The translations under genes and the position numbers were made by a program. DNA of 64,000 nt from Burkholderiales bacterium (GTDB taxonomy: Bacteria; Pseudomonadota; Gammaproteobacteria; Burkholderiales; Casimicrobiaceae): contig JAEUPL010000011.1 of assembly GCA_016790165.1 (NCBI GenBank), positions 124,001 to 188,000 on the forward strand, given 5' to 3'. Positions 31,254-41,504 of this stretch are shown piece after piece; position 1 is the first letter of the stretch; each line of letters begins with the position of its first letter. Below the pieces are notes generated by a model, which had not been told where the DNA came from, did not search any database, and was given only the letters and a program-made list of their open reading frames with translations.

Positions 31254-32867
31254 TCAGGGTGGCAGCGTCATGCCGCATTCGCCGACGAGGTAGGCGCGGA
31301 TCGCGCTCCAGCTGGTGCGCGAGGCGCCCACGGGGAACGTGATGCCACCGGTCACGCCAGCGCCCGACAGCCCGAACAGAGCCCGGCTCCACAGCAGACC
31401 ATCGACGGTGGCGGAGTGCACGCCATCGCCGTCCACATCCGGCGTGCAGGCGGGCAACGAATCGGCCAGCCGATTCAGGCGGCCCACCACGAAATCGTTG
31501 CTGACACTGCCGTTGCCGGCGGTCACCACTTTGCGATCCGGTTGCAGCGCGATACCTGCGTCCACGATGTGGGGGTTGGTATTCGGGATATTGTCCGGGG
31601 AAGTTCCGGGGAACGACGAATCGAAGGTTCCATCGATGTTCAGTCGCGCGAACGCGGTGTAGCCGGCGACTGCGCCCGCACCGATCAGCAGTTTGTTGTC
31701 CGCCGTCACGGCGAGTGCCACGCCACGATTGGTGGTGGTGGTGAATCCAATGCCGAGGTCGGGAACCCGGAACCGCAGCCAGTCGTTCGTGCCGCCAATC
31801 GCCGCGGGGTTGGGAGTGGCATACACACCCACGGCGGCGGCATAGTAAGTGCTGTTGCCAAAACGCATGGTGATGACGAGCGTGTCGTCTGCCGTGAGTG
31901 CCGCCCGGCTGACCGGGGCGATCCCGGTTCCCGAGCTGACCGGATAGGCTGGAAGAAAGCCCTGTAATGGAGGAAAGCCCGGTGTCCCGCCGTACGTGTT
32001 TTCCCAGGTCCCGCCGGCGAAAAAGCGCTGCGCCCCGGGGACGGGACCAACCGACGGTATGTGTGCGTCCAGCGCGACGACAATGCTCCCATCTGACTGC
32101 CGCAACAGCACGCGCGGCGCGAGCACCGCAGCGCCCACGCCCGGGGTGATTGTCGAGCGGCCGAACTGCGTTGCGCTGCCGGTGGCACTCACGCGGCGGA
32201 TCAGCACGTCGTAGCCGATCACGCCGGGCGCATAGGTCGTCTCCAGCGCCGACGCCAGCAAGACCGAGCCGCCCGCCTCGGCCAGCAGCGGCAGGGCGTC
32301 GCCGTGGTTGGTGGTCGCGAGATCGAGGTAGGCCCGACCGTTCGCGCCGAACCCGGTGTCCGCCGAACCGTTCGGCAGCAGACGCAACAGGCACGCCTTG
32401 GGCACGTTCGACACGATGCACCGCCCCGACACCGTCACCTTGCCATCGCTGGAAACCACCATGTCGTGCACATCGGTGTCGCCATCGCCGACGATGTAGG
32501 ACACCCGACCGCTGGTGATCAACGTGTTGCCGCCGTTAAACGACGTATCGACCTGGCCGTTCGCCAGCAACCGCAACACGCAGGCCGGCTTGGCGGGCAG
32601 GAGCGGCGGCCGTGCAACGGCTGGACACACGCCGGCGACGTAGACCTTGCCCTGATGCAGCGCCAGCGCCTTGGCAATGTCATCGCCACTGAGACCGGAG
32701 CTGTAGTGCCCGTTGGTCGCGAAGCTGGTGTCGTAGGTCAGCGTTTGCGCCGTCGGTAGCGATGACCACAGCATCGCTGCCAGCGCGCCGCACCAGCCAG
32801 CGATCCTCGCCGGGCCCGCGACGTGGCGCCACTGGCACGCATGGAACGAACTCTGCAACGTGTTCAC
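31254..32867 (-). CDS. Secreted delta-60-repeat protein with one dockerin-like module
   Basis: 537 aa. Start is GTG at 32867 with a strong GGAGGGG ribosome site; an upstream in-frame ATG lacks one. Signal peptide (ARIAGWCGALAAMLWSSLPTAQ), then LTYDTSFATNGHYSSG and repeated LxxDGKVxVxGxC / RLLPNGSADTGFG units of the delta-60 kind. A C-terminal module CTPDVDGDGVHSATVDGLLW continues SRALFGLSGAGVTGGI, equivalent to the modules of the protein at 28477. Extracellular; function unknown. Paralogue of that protein, about 1 kb apart. Confidence 0.82.
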   Translation of the reverse strand: MNTLQSSFHACQWRHVAGPARIAGWCGALAAMLWSSLPTAQTLTYDTSFATNGHYSSGLSGDDIAKALALHQGKVYVAGVCPAVARPPLLPAKPACVLRLLANGQVDTSFNGGNTLITSGRVSYIVGDGDTDVHDMVVSSDGKVTVSGRCIVSNVPKACLLRLLPNGSADTGFGANGRAYLDLATTNHGDALPLLAEAGGSVLLASALETTYAPGVIGYDVLIRRVSATGSATQFGRSTITPGVGAAVLAPRVLLRQSDGSIVVALDAHIPSVGPVPGAQRFFAGGTWENTYGGTPGFPPLQGFLPAYPVSSGTGIAPVSRAALTADDTLVITMRFGNSTYYAAAVGVYATPNPAAIGGTNDWLRFRVPDLGIGFTTTTNRGVALAVTADNKLLIGAGAVAGYTAFARLNIDGTFDSSFPGTSPDNIPNTNPHIVDAGIALQPDRKVVTAGNGSVSNDFVVGRLNRLADSLPACTPDVDGDGVHSATVDGLLWSRALFGLSGAGVTGGITFPVGASRTSWSAIRAYLVGECGMTLPP

Positions 32868-33056
32868 GATTTCCCCTCCAATGACAAGCACCGGCCAACC
32901 CCCCTCGTGCGCGTCACAACGCATGATGAATTGGCCGCATCGATTTTCGTTAAGCTACGGACAAAGACGTCCTGATCGCTGCGGGCACGCCAGCTTGCAT
33001 CATCGCCGGGGCATTGTCCAGCTACCGGCGGTCAGTGATACGGCGGGGAAACTTAT

Positions 33057-33160
33057 GGCTTTTCAGCGCTATCGACCAGCCAGCGGTCGTTGTGGCAGAA
33101 AAACCGAGAAAGTCGACTTTCGCGAAAATGCCGCTACAACGACCGCCCGACGGTCGTTGA
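33057..33160 (-). repeat. Dispersed palindromic repeat, copy B
   Basis: Inverted relative to copy A: GGCTTTTCAGCGCTATCGAC at its left edge is the exact complement of the right edge of A. Contains CGACCAGCCAGCGGTCG, a central AGTCGACTT and AACGACCGCCCGACGGTCGTT. Lies between a delta-60 gene and the decayed dockerin-like tail. Confidence 0.8.
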
Positions 33161-33182
33161 CGGCATCAAGCCATCAATTGCA

Positions 33183-33510
33183 CTACGGCAAGCAGGCCAC
33201 GCCGTGCGTCGTTTCGATCCAGGTGAGGATTTGCTGTGCGTTGCGCGCATTCGGGTGCGCCGTGTTCACCGCGCCCGCCGTCAGCGCGTCGCCCGACAGC
33301 CCGAGCATCGCGCGCAGGATCAGCAGGCCGTCGGTCATCGCCAGCGACTGACCGTCGCCGTCGGGCTTGCACAAAAGGCCGCTCTTCGGCGAACCGCAAT
33401 AGTTCACGATTTGGCGGCGGTGGGCGTGGCGTTGTCGCTGATTGCGCCGCTCACCAATGCTTCGCGACGGCCGATGTCAACGATGAGGCGAACTTTTACT
33501 TGCGCAAATT
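33183..33510 (-). pseudogene. Remnant of a third delta-60/dockerin-tail gene
   Basis: The frame from about 33407 to 33183 reads CKPDGDGQSLAMTDGLLILR, then AMLGLSGDALTAGAV and ends TTHGVACLP, closely matching the tail of the 606-aa protein at 28477. It lacks a signal peptide and propeller region. Upstream, a different frame (about 33510-33404) reads protein-like VRLIVDIGRREALVSGAIS, ending at a stop just where the tail frame begins (a GTG-led reading would start at 33407). A frameshift in a truncated gene explains both parts. Confidence 0.55.
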
Positions 33511-33512
33511 TG

Positions 33513-34154
33513 CTACTTCTTCAGCTCGCGCGTCCGTAATGCGTCAAGCAAGTTTTGCGCGTAGGCACGTGGTTCAATTTTGTTTTCCACGACGAATGCA
33601 AGCAGACGAATATGAGCGGCACGGTCTGTGTTCAGATACTCCATCACTCGCTCGGGTGACATGCGTTGAAGCGGGACAGCAACCTGCGCCCACTTTGCGG
33701 CCACAACTTGCAACTGCTTTGCTTTGATGGCGGCATTCTCCGCAGTGACGCGGGCGAGGACCTTGTCAAGTTCAGCATTCTCCGCAGTGACGCGGGCGAG
33801 GACTTTGTCGAGTTCGGCATTCTCCGCAGTGACGCGGGCGAGTTCTCCATCAAGCGCGGCATTTTTCCATGCGTAATACGCGCGCTTTTCTGATCTGGGC
33901 AACGCATCGACGTCTTTCTCGCTCAGCGAAGAAAACGCACGTCCGTCGCTCGTTTTCTCGACAAAAGGAGCTTCCGATTTAACCGGCGCTTCTGTTGCGG
34001 ACGCTGATTGCGCATTTACGTGTCCAACGCTCACGCACGCGGCGGCTAGCGCAAACCCAATACTCGCGACGACGTTCACGCGCATGGGTAAACGGAAAGC
34101 CGCGAGACGACTGAGTTGCACAAAAGCGCCGCCATTTAACGCGCGACAGTTCAT
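33513..34154 (-). CDS. Exported coiled-coil protein with 14-residue tandem repeats
   Basis: 213 aa from the ATG at 34154, which overlaps the antitoxin stop (ATGA); an internal ATG at 34085 gives a more typical signal peptide (VVASIGFALAAACVSVGHVNAQ). The middle contains three units of LARVTAENAELDKV (two heptads each), coded by a 42-base tandem repeat starting at 33733, 33775 and 33817: a clear coiled coil. The C-terminal third is helical (MSPERVMEYLNTDRAAHIRL). Function unknown. Its overlap with a toxin-antitoxin pair is notable. Confidence 0.65.
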   Translation of the reverse strand: MNCRALNGGAFVQLSRLAAFRLPMRVNVVASIGFALAAACVSVGHVNAQSASATEAPVKSEAPFVEKTSDGRAFSSLSEKDVDALPRSEKRAYYAWKNAALDGELARVTAENAELDKVLARVTAENAELDKVLARVTAENAAIKAKQLQVVAAKWAQVAVPLQRMSPERVMEYLNTDRAAHIRLLAFVVENKIEPRAYAQNLLDALRTRELKK

Positions 34155-34444
34155 TGGTTAATCGCCTCCACCGCCGCTTTCGGATTGTTCGATACGATTT
34201 TCAAAAGCACGCGCGCAGGCCCGGTCGGGCGCGTGCGATGTTGTTCCCAGTTTTGCAGTGTCCGCAGATTCACGCCAATTAACTTCGCGAACTGCGCTTG
34301 ACTGATGCTTGCGGCTTCGCGAATCGCGCGAACGTCGGGTTCGACCACTTCGCTCACGCGCGCTCCGTGCACGGCTTTCCTAGCCATGTGTCGCTTCATT
34401 TCTTTCACGCCAGCAACGAGTTGGTCGAAATGAGTTTTATCCAT
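34151..34444 (-). CDS. Helix-turn-helix antitoxin (HigA/NadS-like)
   Basis: 97 aa from the ATG at 34444; another ATG lies at 34453. C-terminal XRE-type HTH: IREAASISQAQFAKLIGVNL then RTLQNWEQHRTRPTGPA, as in NadS/HigA antitoxins that neutralise the partner toxin and repress the promoter. The start overlaps the end of the toxin gene, giving toxin-first order as in higBA. Less G+C-rich than neighbouring core genes. Confidence 0.85.
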   Translation of the reverse strand: MDKTHFDQLVAGVKEMKRHMARKAVHGARVSEVVEPDVRAIREAASISQAQFAKLIGVNLRTLQNWEQHRTRPTGPARVLLKIVSNNPKAAVEAINQ

Positions 34445-34757
34445 GATCAACATCCTTCATGAGTTTAGCGAGCGTTCGCACTTGATCGGGCGTTAAGTCT
34501 TCGCGTTCGCTTTTCACGTAGCCGTAGATCAAATAGATTCGATCCTCGGCATCTTGGAAGTAGTAAATCACTCGCGCGCCGCCGCGTTTCCCGCGGCCTT
34601 GTGCGAGCCAACGCAGTTTTCGCAAGCCACCGCTACCACGAATGGCGTCGCCGGATTTCGGCGATTGCATCAGTGCGATCTGAAATCGGCGGAATTCTTC
34701 ATCATCCCAATGCTCATCGCGAAACGCAACAACCGGGCTGAGCTCCACGAAAACCAT
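34437..34757 (-). CDS. RelE/HigB-family toxin
   Basis: 106 aa. Family features: EEFRRFQIALMQSPKSGDAI, GGLRKLRWLAQGRGKRGGARVIYY with basic residues of the RNase surface, and IYLIYGYVKSEREDLTPDQ. Family members cleave mRNA, usually on the ribosome. First gene of the pair. No ribosome site precedes the ATG, while a TATAAT ends 6 bases before it. Confidence 0.87.
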   Translation of the reverse strand: MVFVELSPVVAFRDEHWDDEEFRRFQIALMQSPKSGDAIRGSGGLRKLRWLAQGRGKRGGARVIYYFQDAEDRIYLIYGYVKSEREDLTPDQVRTLAKLMKDVDHG

Positions 34758-34763
34758 GTCTTA

Positions 34764-34782
34764 ATTATACGCTGTTAGCGTA
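34764..34782 (-). promoter_or_regulatory. Toxin-antitoxin promoter and operator
   Basis: Perfect inverted repeat TACGCT-GTT-AGCGTA (34768-34782), overlapped by a perfect minus-strand TATAAT (34769-34764). The predicted start of transcription, about 7 bases on, coincides with the toxin ATG (34757). An HTH antitoxin binding this palindrome would block the -10 element. Confidence 0.7.
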
Positions 34783-34793
34783 CTCACAAATCA

Positions 34794-34823
34794 CAAAAAA
34801 GCCGCTCCAAAGTTGAGCGGCTT
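34794..34823 (-). terminator. Rho-independent terminator after sucD
   Basis: On the minus strand: 9-bp stem AAGCCGCTC / GAGCGGCTT (34799-34823) with a 7-base loop, followed by six T. Ends the sucC-sucD transcript 20 bases after the sucD stop. Confidence 0.9.
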
Positions 34824-34842
34824 CTCCGAGGTTTTGAAGGAG

Positions 34843-35721
34843 TTACTTCAACAACCCTTTCAACAACTTCCCCATCTCCGCCGGATTGCGCGTGATTTTG
34901 AAGCCGCACTCTTCCATGATCGCTAGTTTTGCGTCTGCGGTGTCTGCGCCGCCGGAGATGAGTGCTCCTGCGTGGCCCATGCGTTTGCCGGGGGGCGCGG
35001 TGACGCCGGCGATAAAGCCGACGACGGGCTTCTTCATGTTGGCCTTGACCCAGCGGGCGGCGTCGGCTTCGTCCGGTCCGCCGATTTCGCCGATCATGAT
35101 CACGGCGTCGGTGTCTGGATCGTCGTTAAACATGCGCATCACGTCGATGTGCTTGAGTCCGTTGATCGGGTCACCGCCAATGCCGACGGCGCTCGATTGG
35201 CCCAGGCCCAGTTCGGTCAGCTGGCCGACGGCTTCGTAGGTCAACGTGCCCGAGCGCGAGACCACGCCGATGCGGCCCTTCTTGTGGATGTGGCCCGGCA
35301 TGATGCCGATCTTGATTTCTTCGGGCGTGATCAGGCCGGGGCAGTTCGGCCCGAGCAGCAGCGTCTTCTTGCCCTGCATCTTGTAGCGCGTCTTCAGCAT
35401 GTCAAGCACCGGGATGCCCTCGGTGATGCAGACGACGAGGTCGAGCTCCGCGTCCACCGCTTCGTCGATGGCAGCCGCGGCGCCTGACGGCGGCACGTAA
35501 ATCACGCTGACCGTGGCGCCGGTCTGCGCCTTGGCTTCCTTGACGCTCGAATAAATCGGGATGCCTTCAAAGCTCTCGCCGGCTTTTTTCGGGTTTACAC
35601 CCGCCACAAAGCAGTTCTTGCCGTTGGCGTAGGCCTGGCAACCCTTGGTGTGGAACTGGCCCGTCTTGCCGGTGATGCCCTGGGTGATGACTTTGGTGTC
35701 TTTGTTGATGAGGATGCTCAT
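34843..35721 (-). CDS. sucD: Succinyl-CoA synthetase alpha subunit
   Basis: 292 aa, normal length. CoA-binding Rossmann part ([19 protein letters not shown]), [16 protein letters not shown], and the active-site histidine in [20 protein letters not shown] that is phosphorylated during catalysis. Makes ATP or GTP from succinyl-CoA with the beta subunit. Starts 14 bases after the sucC fusion gene, so coexpressed with it. Confidence 0.97.
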   Translation of the reverse strand: MSILINKDTKVITQGITGKTGQFHTKGCQAYANGKNCFVAGVNPKKAGESFEGIPIYSSVKEAKAQTGATVSVIYVPPSGAAAAIDEAVDAELDLVVCITEGIPVLDMLKTRYKMQGKKTLLLGPNCPGLITPEEIKIGIMPGHIHKKGRIGVVSRSGTLTYEAVGQLTELGLGQSSAVGIGGDPINGLKHIDVMRMFNDDPDTDAVIMIGEIGGPDEADAARWVKANMKKPVVGFIAGVTAPPGKRMGHAGALISGGADTADAKLAIMEECGFKITRNPAEMGKLLKGLLK

Positions 35722-35735
35722 GGGAATCTCCGGGA

Positions 35736-37922
<2,187 letters not shown>

Positions 37923-38012
37923 GCTAGCCCCTTCTTGTCGTTAAAGTCAAAAATCGTGTTCACTGCGGCGGTGGCATCACAACGACAGGCCACCCGGCGC
38001 TTCATTACTGCT

Positions 38013-38594
38013 TCAGACCGCGGCGTCGGCGGTCGCCCCGACATACCACTTTGGGTAATACAAACGAACGGCCTCGCCATCGGTCGCCAAGGCGTGGCAA
38101 GCATCCAGCTGAAACGGCTTGTGCCCGCCCGGTGAATCTGTCTCGCGCCGCTCACCCGCGAACGTCTGCACCGCCGCCGTCGGCAGGTAGCCGAGCAGCT
38201 CGGACAGGTGGGTACAGCCGCTGACACCGCCCATTTTTTCAGCAATCGACTTACGAAAGCCTTTCAGCAGGTTGCTGCCCACGAGCCGCTTGTAGTCCGG
38301 CGTGATCTGGTCGCAATGGCCGGGGTAGGGCATTTCGTCGGTGCAGGCCTCGATATCCACGACGTCAAAGCGGCGGTTGATCGTGACCCGAATTCGCATC
38401 AGATGCACCGGCACCTGACTGCTGCGAACGCCGCTGGACAGTGGGTAGTCGTGATCCTTGCTGTCGTCGAGGCTGGCCTCAATGTCGTAGAGCCCGTCGG
38501 CACGACGGTAGCCTTCGTAACTCACGCGGCGCACATGCAGGCGCTCGCGCGCGGCGGGGGGCGACAGGGGCATGAATGTCGAATCGGTCGGCAC
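38013..38594 (-). CDS. DUF2889 family protein
   Basis: 193 aa, soluble. Shows the family features GYRRADGLYDIEASLDDSK, LMRIRVTINRRFDVVDIEA, EMPYPGHCDQITPDYKRLVG and GGVSGCTHLSELLGYLPTAA. Function is not known; the Cys/His-containing conserved segments could bind metal. Transcribed away from glpK, with a shared gap of 111 bases. Confidence 0.82.
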   Translation of the reverse strand: MPTDSTFMPLSPPAARERLHVRRVSYEGYRRADGLYDIEASLDDSKDHDYPLSSGVRSSQVPVHLMRIRVTINRRFDVVDIEACTDEMPYPGHCDQITPDYKRLVGSNLLKGFRKSIAEKMGGVSGCTHLSELLGYLPTAAVQTFAGERRETDSPGGHKPFQLDACHALATDGEAVRLYYPKWYVGATADAAV

Positions 38595-38705
38595 CCGTGA
38601 TCAGGTGCGGAACGACGCGGTAGACTGTGTTGGGAGAGCGATTCTACCGCGCGCTATGGCTGGTCTTTGTGCGCTGCGGCAAACCGACAGCCGGGGAGGG
38701 CGGGC

Positions 38706-40226
38706 ATGGGTACAACGAATGCGGGCGACAAAAAGTACGTGCTGGCGCTGGATCAGGGCACCACCAGCTCCCGCGCCATTCTGTTTGATCACGCAGGAAC
38801 GCCGGTGGCGTCAGCGCAGCAGGAGTTTCGACAACATTTTCCGCAACCCGGCTGGGTGGAGCACGACGCGCGCGAAATCTGGACCACGCAGCGCGCGGTA
38901 ATGGCGCAGGCAATGCAGCGGGCTGGCGCGACAGCGAGCGCCATCGCTGCCATCGGCATCACCAATCAGCGGGAAACCACGGTCCTCTGGGATCGCGCTA
39001 CCGGCCAGCCGGTCGCTAACGCCATCGTCTGGCAGGATCGGCGTACCGCCGCACTGTGCGATCGCCTGAAGGCGGAGGGCAAGGCCGCGCAAATTCAACA
39101 GAAGACAGGGCTGGTGCTGGACGCCTACTTCTCCGGCACCAAACTCAAATGGCTGCTCGACAACGTGCCCGGCGCGCGAGATCGTGCGGTCAAAGGCGAG
39201 CTGGCGTTCGGCACCATTGACGCCTGGCTGATCTGGAACCTCACCGGCGGGGGCCAGGGAAAAGCGGTGCACGCCACCGACCCGTCCAACGCCAGCCGCA
39301 CGCTGCTGTTCAACATCCACCGCAACGAGTGGGACGACGAACTGCTGCAATTGCTCGATATTCCCCGCGCGGTCCTGCCCGAAGTCCGACCGTCATCCGG
39401 CGCATTTGGCGAGGCGGTGATCGATGGCGCCGGCGTGCTGATCGCGGGCAACGCGGGCGATCAGCAGGCAGCGCTGTTCGGTCAGGCTTGCCATTCGCCG
39501 GGCATGGCCAAGAACACCTACGGCACTGGGTGCTTCCTGCTGCTCAACACCGGCGCCGGAGCGGTGGCGTCGAACAACAACCTGCTGACGACTACCGCGT
39601 GGCAACTGTCCGGCGCCAAACCGCAGTACGCGCTCGAAGGCTCGGTCTTCATCGGTGGTGCGGTCGTGCAGTGGTTGCGCGACGGCCTTCGCGCCATCAA
39701 GACGGCGGCGGACGTAGAGGCGTTGGCCGCCGAGGTGCCCGATTCGGGCGGCGTCTACCTCGTCCCCGCGTTCGCTGGCCTCGGCGCGCCACACTGGGAC
39801 CAATATGCCCGCGGCGCGATGTTGGGCCTCACGCGTGGCAGCGGCATTACGCACATCGCGCGCGCCGCGCTGGAGTCTATTGCCTTCCAGTCGGCCGAGG
39901 TGCTGGCCGCGATGGAAAAGGATGCGGGTTTGAAGCTGACTGAGTTGCGCGTTGACGGTGGCGCCACCGCAAATAACCTCCTGATGCAAATCCAGACTGA
40001 TTTGTTGGGCGTGCCGGTGGTGCGCCCGAAGGCCCTGGAAACCACAGCACTGGGCGCGGCCTATCTGGCAGGGCTCGCCGTGGGCTTCTGGCAGGACGCG
40101 AGCGACATCAAAGCCAACTGGCAGGTGGATCGCGTGTTTGAGCCGACGCTATCGCGGGATCGGGCCAGCGAAATGATGGCGGGCTGGGCAATGGCCGTGG
40201 AAAGGAGCAAATCGTGGGCAAACTGA
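38706..40226 (+). CDS. glpK: Glycerol kinase
   Basis: 506 aa from the ATG at 38706, preceded by GGGGAGGG. FGGY kinase: phosphate loop [16 protein letters not shown], substrate segment [23 protein letters not shown] and the C-terminal [20 protein letters not shown]. Makes glycerol-3-phosphate from glycerol and ATP. Overlaps the next gene by 13 bases. No glpF or glpD beside it. Confidence 0.97.
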   Translation: MGTTNAGDKKYVLALDQGTTSSRAILFDHAGTPVASAQQEFRQHFPQPGWVEHDAREIWTTQRAVMAQAMQRAGATASAIAAIGITNQRETTVLWDRATGQPVANAIVWQDRRTAALCDRLKAEGKAAQIQQKTGLVLDAYFSGTKLKWLLDNVPGARDRAVKGELAFGTIDAWLIWNLTGGGQGKAVHATDPSNASRTLLFNIHRNEWDDELLQLLDIPRAVLPEVRPSSGAFGEAVIDGAGVLIAGNAGDQQAALFGQACHSPGMAKNTYGTGCFLLLNTGAGAVASNNNLLTTTAWQLSGAKPQYALEGSVFIGGAVVQWLRDGLRAIKTAADVEALAAEVPDSGGVYLVPAFAGLGAPHWDQYARGAMLGLTRGSGITHIARAALESIAFQSAEVLAAMEKDAGLKLTELRVDGGATANNLLMQIQTDLLGVPVVRPKALETTALGAAYLAGLAVGFWQDASDIKANWQVDRVFEPTLSRDRASEMMAGWAMAVERSKSWAN

Positions 40227-41080
40227 TGCTCGCTGGCCAAGCGCTGTTGGCCGTGTCGTTGACCGCGATCGGTGCGCCTGCGTTCGCCGTCGAACCCCTG
40301 CCCGTCTTCGACGCCCACATGCACTACAACATTGAAGCGCGCGAGTCGTATCCAACGGCGAAGGTGCTGGAAATTTTCCGCCAGAACAACGTGCGCGGCA
40401 TTCTTGGCAATTCCAGACCGAATGAAGGTACCGAGCTGCTGCTGAGCGCAGCACCCGCATCACTCGCGGTAGTGCCGTTCATTCGTGTCTATCGCGACCG
40501 TGCGGACTACGGCACCTGGCATCGCAACCCCGAAATCGTTGCAATGATCGAGCGAGAGTTCACGCAAGGCAAGATGGCTGGCAAGGTGCGCGGCATCGGC
40601 GAGTTTCATCTTTACGGCGACGAGGCCAAATCGAAAGAATTTGCGCAGATTGTTGCCTTCGCCCAGAAACACAATCTGTGGTTGCACGCTCATAGCGACG
40701 AAGCGGCGCTTGAGCACATCTTCAGGTTGGCGCCCAAGGCGAAGGTGATCTGGGCGCACACTGGTTTCAGCGTTGCGACGGATCGTGTGGCGGCGCTCAT
40801 GAGAAAGTATCCCGATTTGATGGGCGAACTGAGTTACCGCAACGACATCACCGACGGTGGCAAGCTGGCAACGCGATGGCGCGCGCTGTTTACTGAGCAC
40901 CCTGACCGCTTCTTGCTGGGCTCGGATTGCTGGGTGACCGAACGCTGGGGGCAGTATGGCGAAATCATGGATTACTACCAGCGTTGGCTTGCGGAGTTGC
41001 CACGCGCTGTGGCGTTGAAAATCGCCTATGGCAACGGGGAGCGCATTTTTGGAGTCCGCCTGAGCGCATCTGCGCCATGA
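40214..41080 (+). CDS. Periplasmic amidohydrolase-family protein
   Basis: 288 aa, GTG start within the end of glpK. Signal peptide ([21 protein letters not shown]), then a TIM-barrel metal hydrolase: [35 protein letters not shown] and LLGSDCWV, giving His/Asp metal ligands as in Amidohydro_2 proteins. Substrate unknown. Translational coupling to glpK suggests coexpression, not a shared pathway. Confidence 0.75.
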   Translation: MGKLMLAGQALLAVSLTAIGAPAFAVEPLPVFDAHMHYNIEARESYPTAKVLEIFRQNNVRGILGNSRPNEGTELLLSAAPASLAVVPFIRVYRDRADYGTWHRNPEIVAMIEREFTQGKMAGKVRGIGEFHLYGDEAKSKEFAQIVAFAQKHNLWLHAHSDEAALEHIFRLAPKAKVIWAHTGFSVATDRVAALMRKYPDLMGELSYRNDITDGGKLATRWRALFTEHPDRFLLGSDCWVTERWGQYGEIMDYYQRWLAELPRAVALKIAYGNGERIFGVRLSASAP

Positions 41081-41177
41081 GCGGGCTGGCAGAAGACCTT
41101 CCTCGTGATCGGGCTATGTCTCGGTGGTGAAAACGTCGGGCGTAAAATCCGCGCATGTTTGCCAACCACAAATCACC

Positions 41178-41504
41178 ATGAGCACGCTTCCCGACGATCT
41201 TCACAAAGCCATCAGCGACGTCATCGCATCCAATCGCGTCGTGCTGTTCATGAAAGGCAGTCCGCAAGCGCCCATGTGCGGGTTCAGCGCAGCGGCGTCG
41301 AAAATGCTGCTCGACGCGGGGGTGGATGATTTCGCCTACGTCAATGTGCTTGAAGACAATTCGATTCGCGAAGGCATCAAGGTGTATTCCTCGTGGCCGA
41401 CGATTCCGCAGCTCTACGTTGATCAGCAGTTTGTGGGTGGCGCTGACATCATGCGCGAGATGCAGCAGAACGGCGAACTGGCATCGCTACTGAAGGCCCA
41501 GTAG
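41178..41504 (+). CDS. grxD: Monothiol glutaredoxin (Grx4 type)
   Basis: 108 aa from the ATG at 41178 (MSTLPDDLHK). Active site PMCGFS (CGFS class), glutathione-binding SWPTIPQLYV and GGADIMREM. CGFS glutaredoxins carry and transfer Fe-S clusters. Stop adjoins the convergent spoT stop with no visible terminator between. Confidence 0.94.
   Translation: MSTLPDDLHKAISDVIASNRVVLFMKGSPQAPMCGFSAAASKMLLDAGVDDFAYVNVLEDNSIREGIKVYSSWPTIPQLYVDQQFVGGADIMREMQQNGELASLLKAQ

Noticed and set aside
31123-32421. 432-codon minus-strand frame overlapping the second delta-60 gene
   Set aside because: Arg-rich shadow in another frame; the 31254-32867 frame has signal peptide, strong ribosome site and repeats.
33733-33843. 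CRISPR or satellite array
   Set aside because: The 42-base period keeps one reading frame and codes a regular coiled coil.
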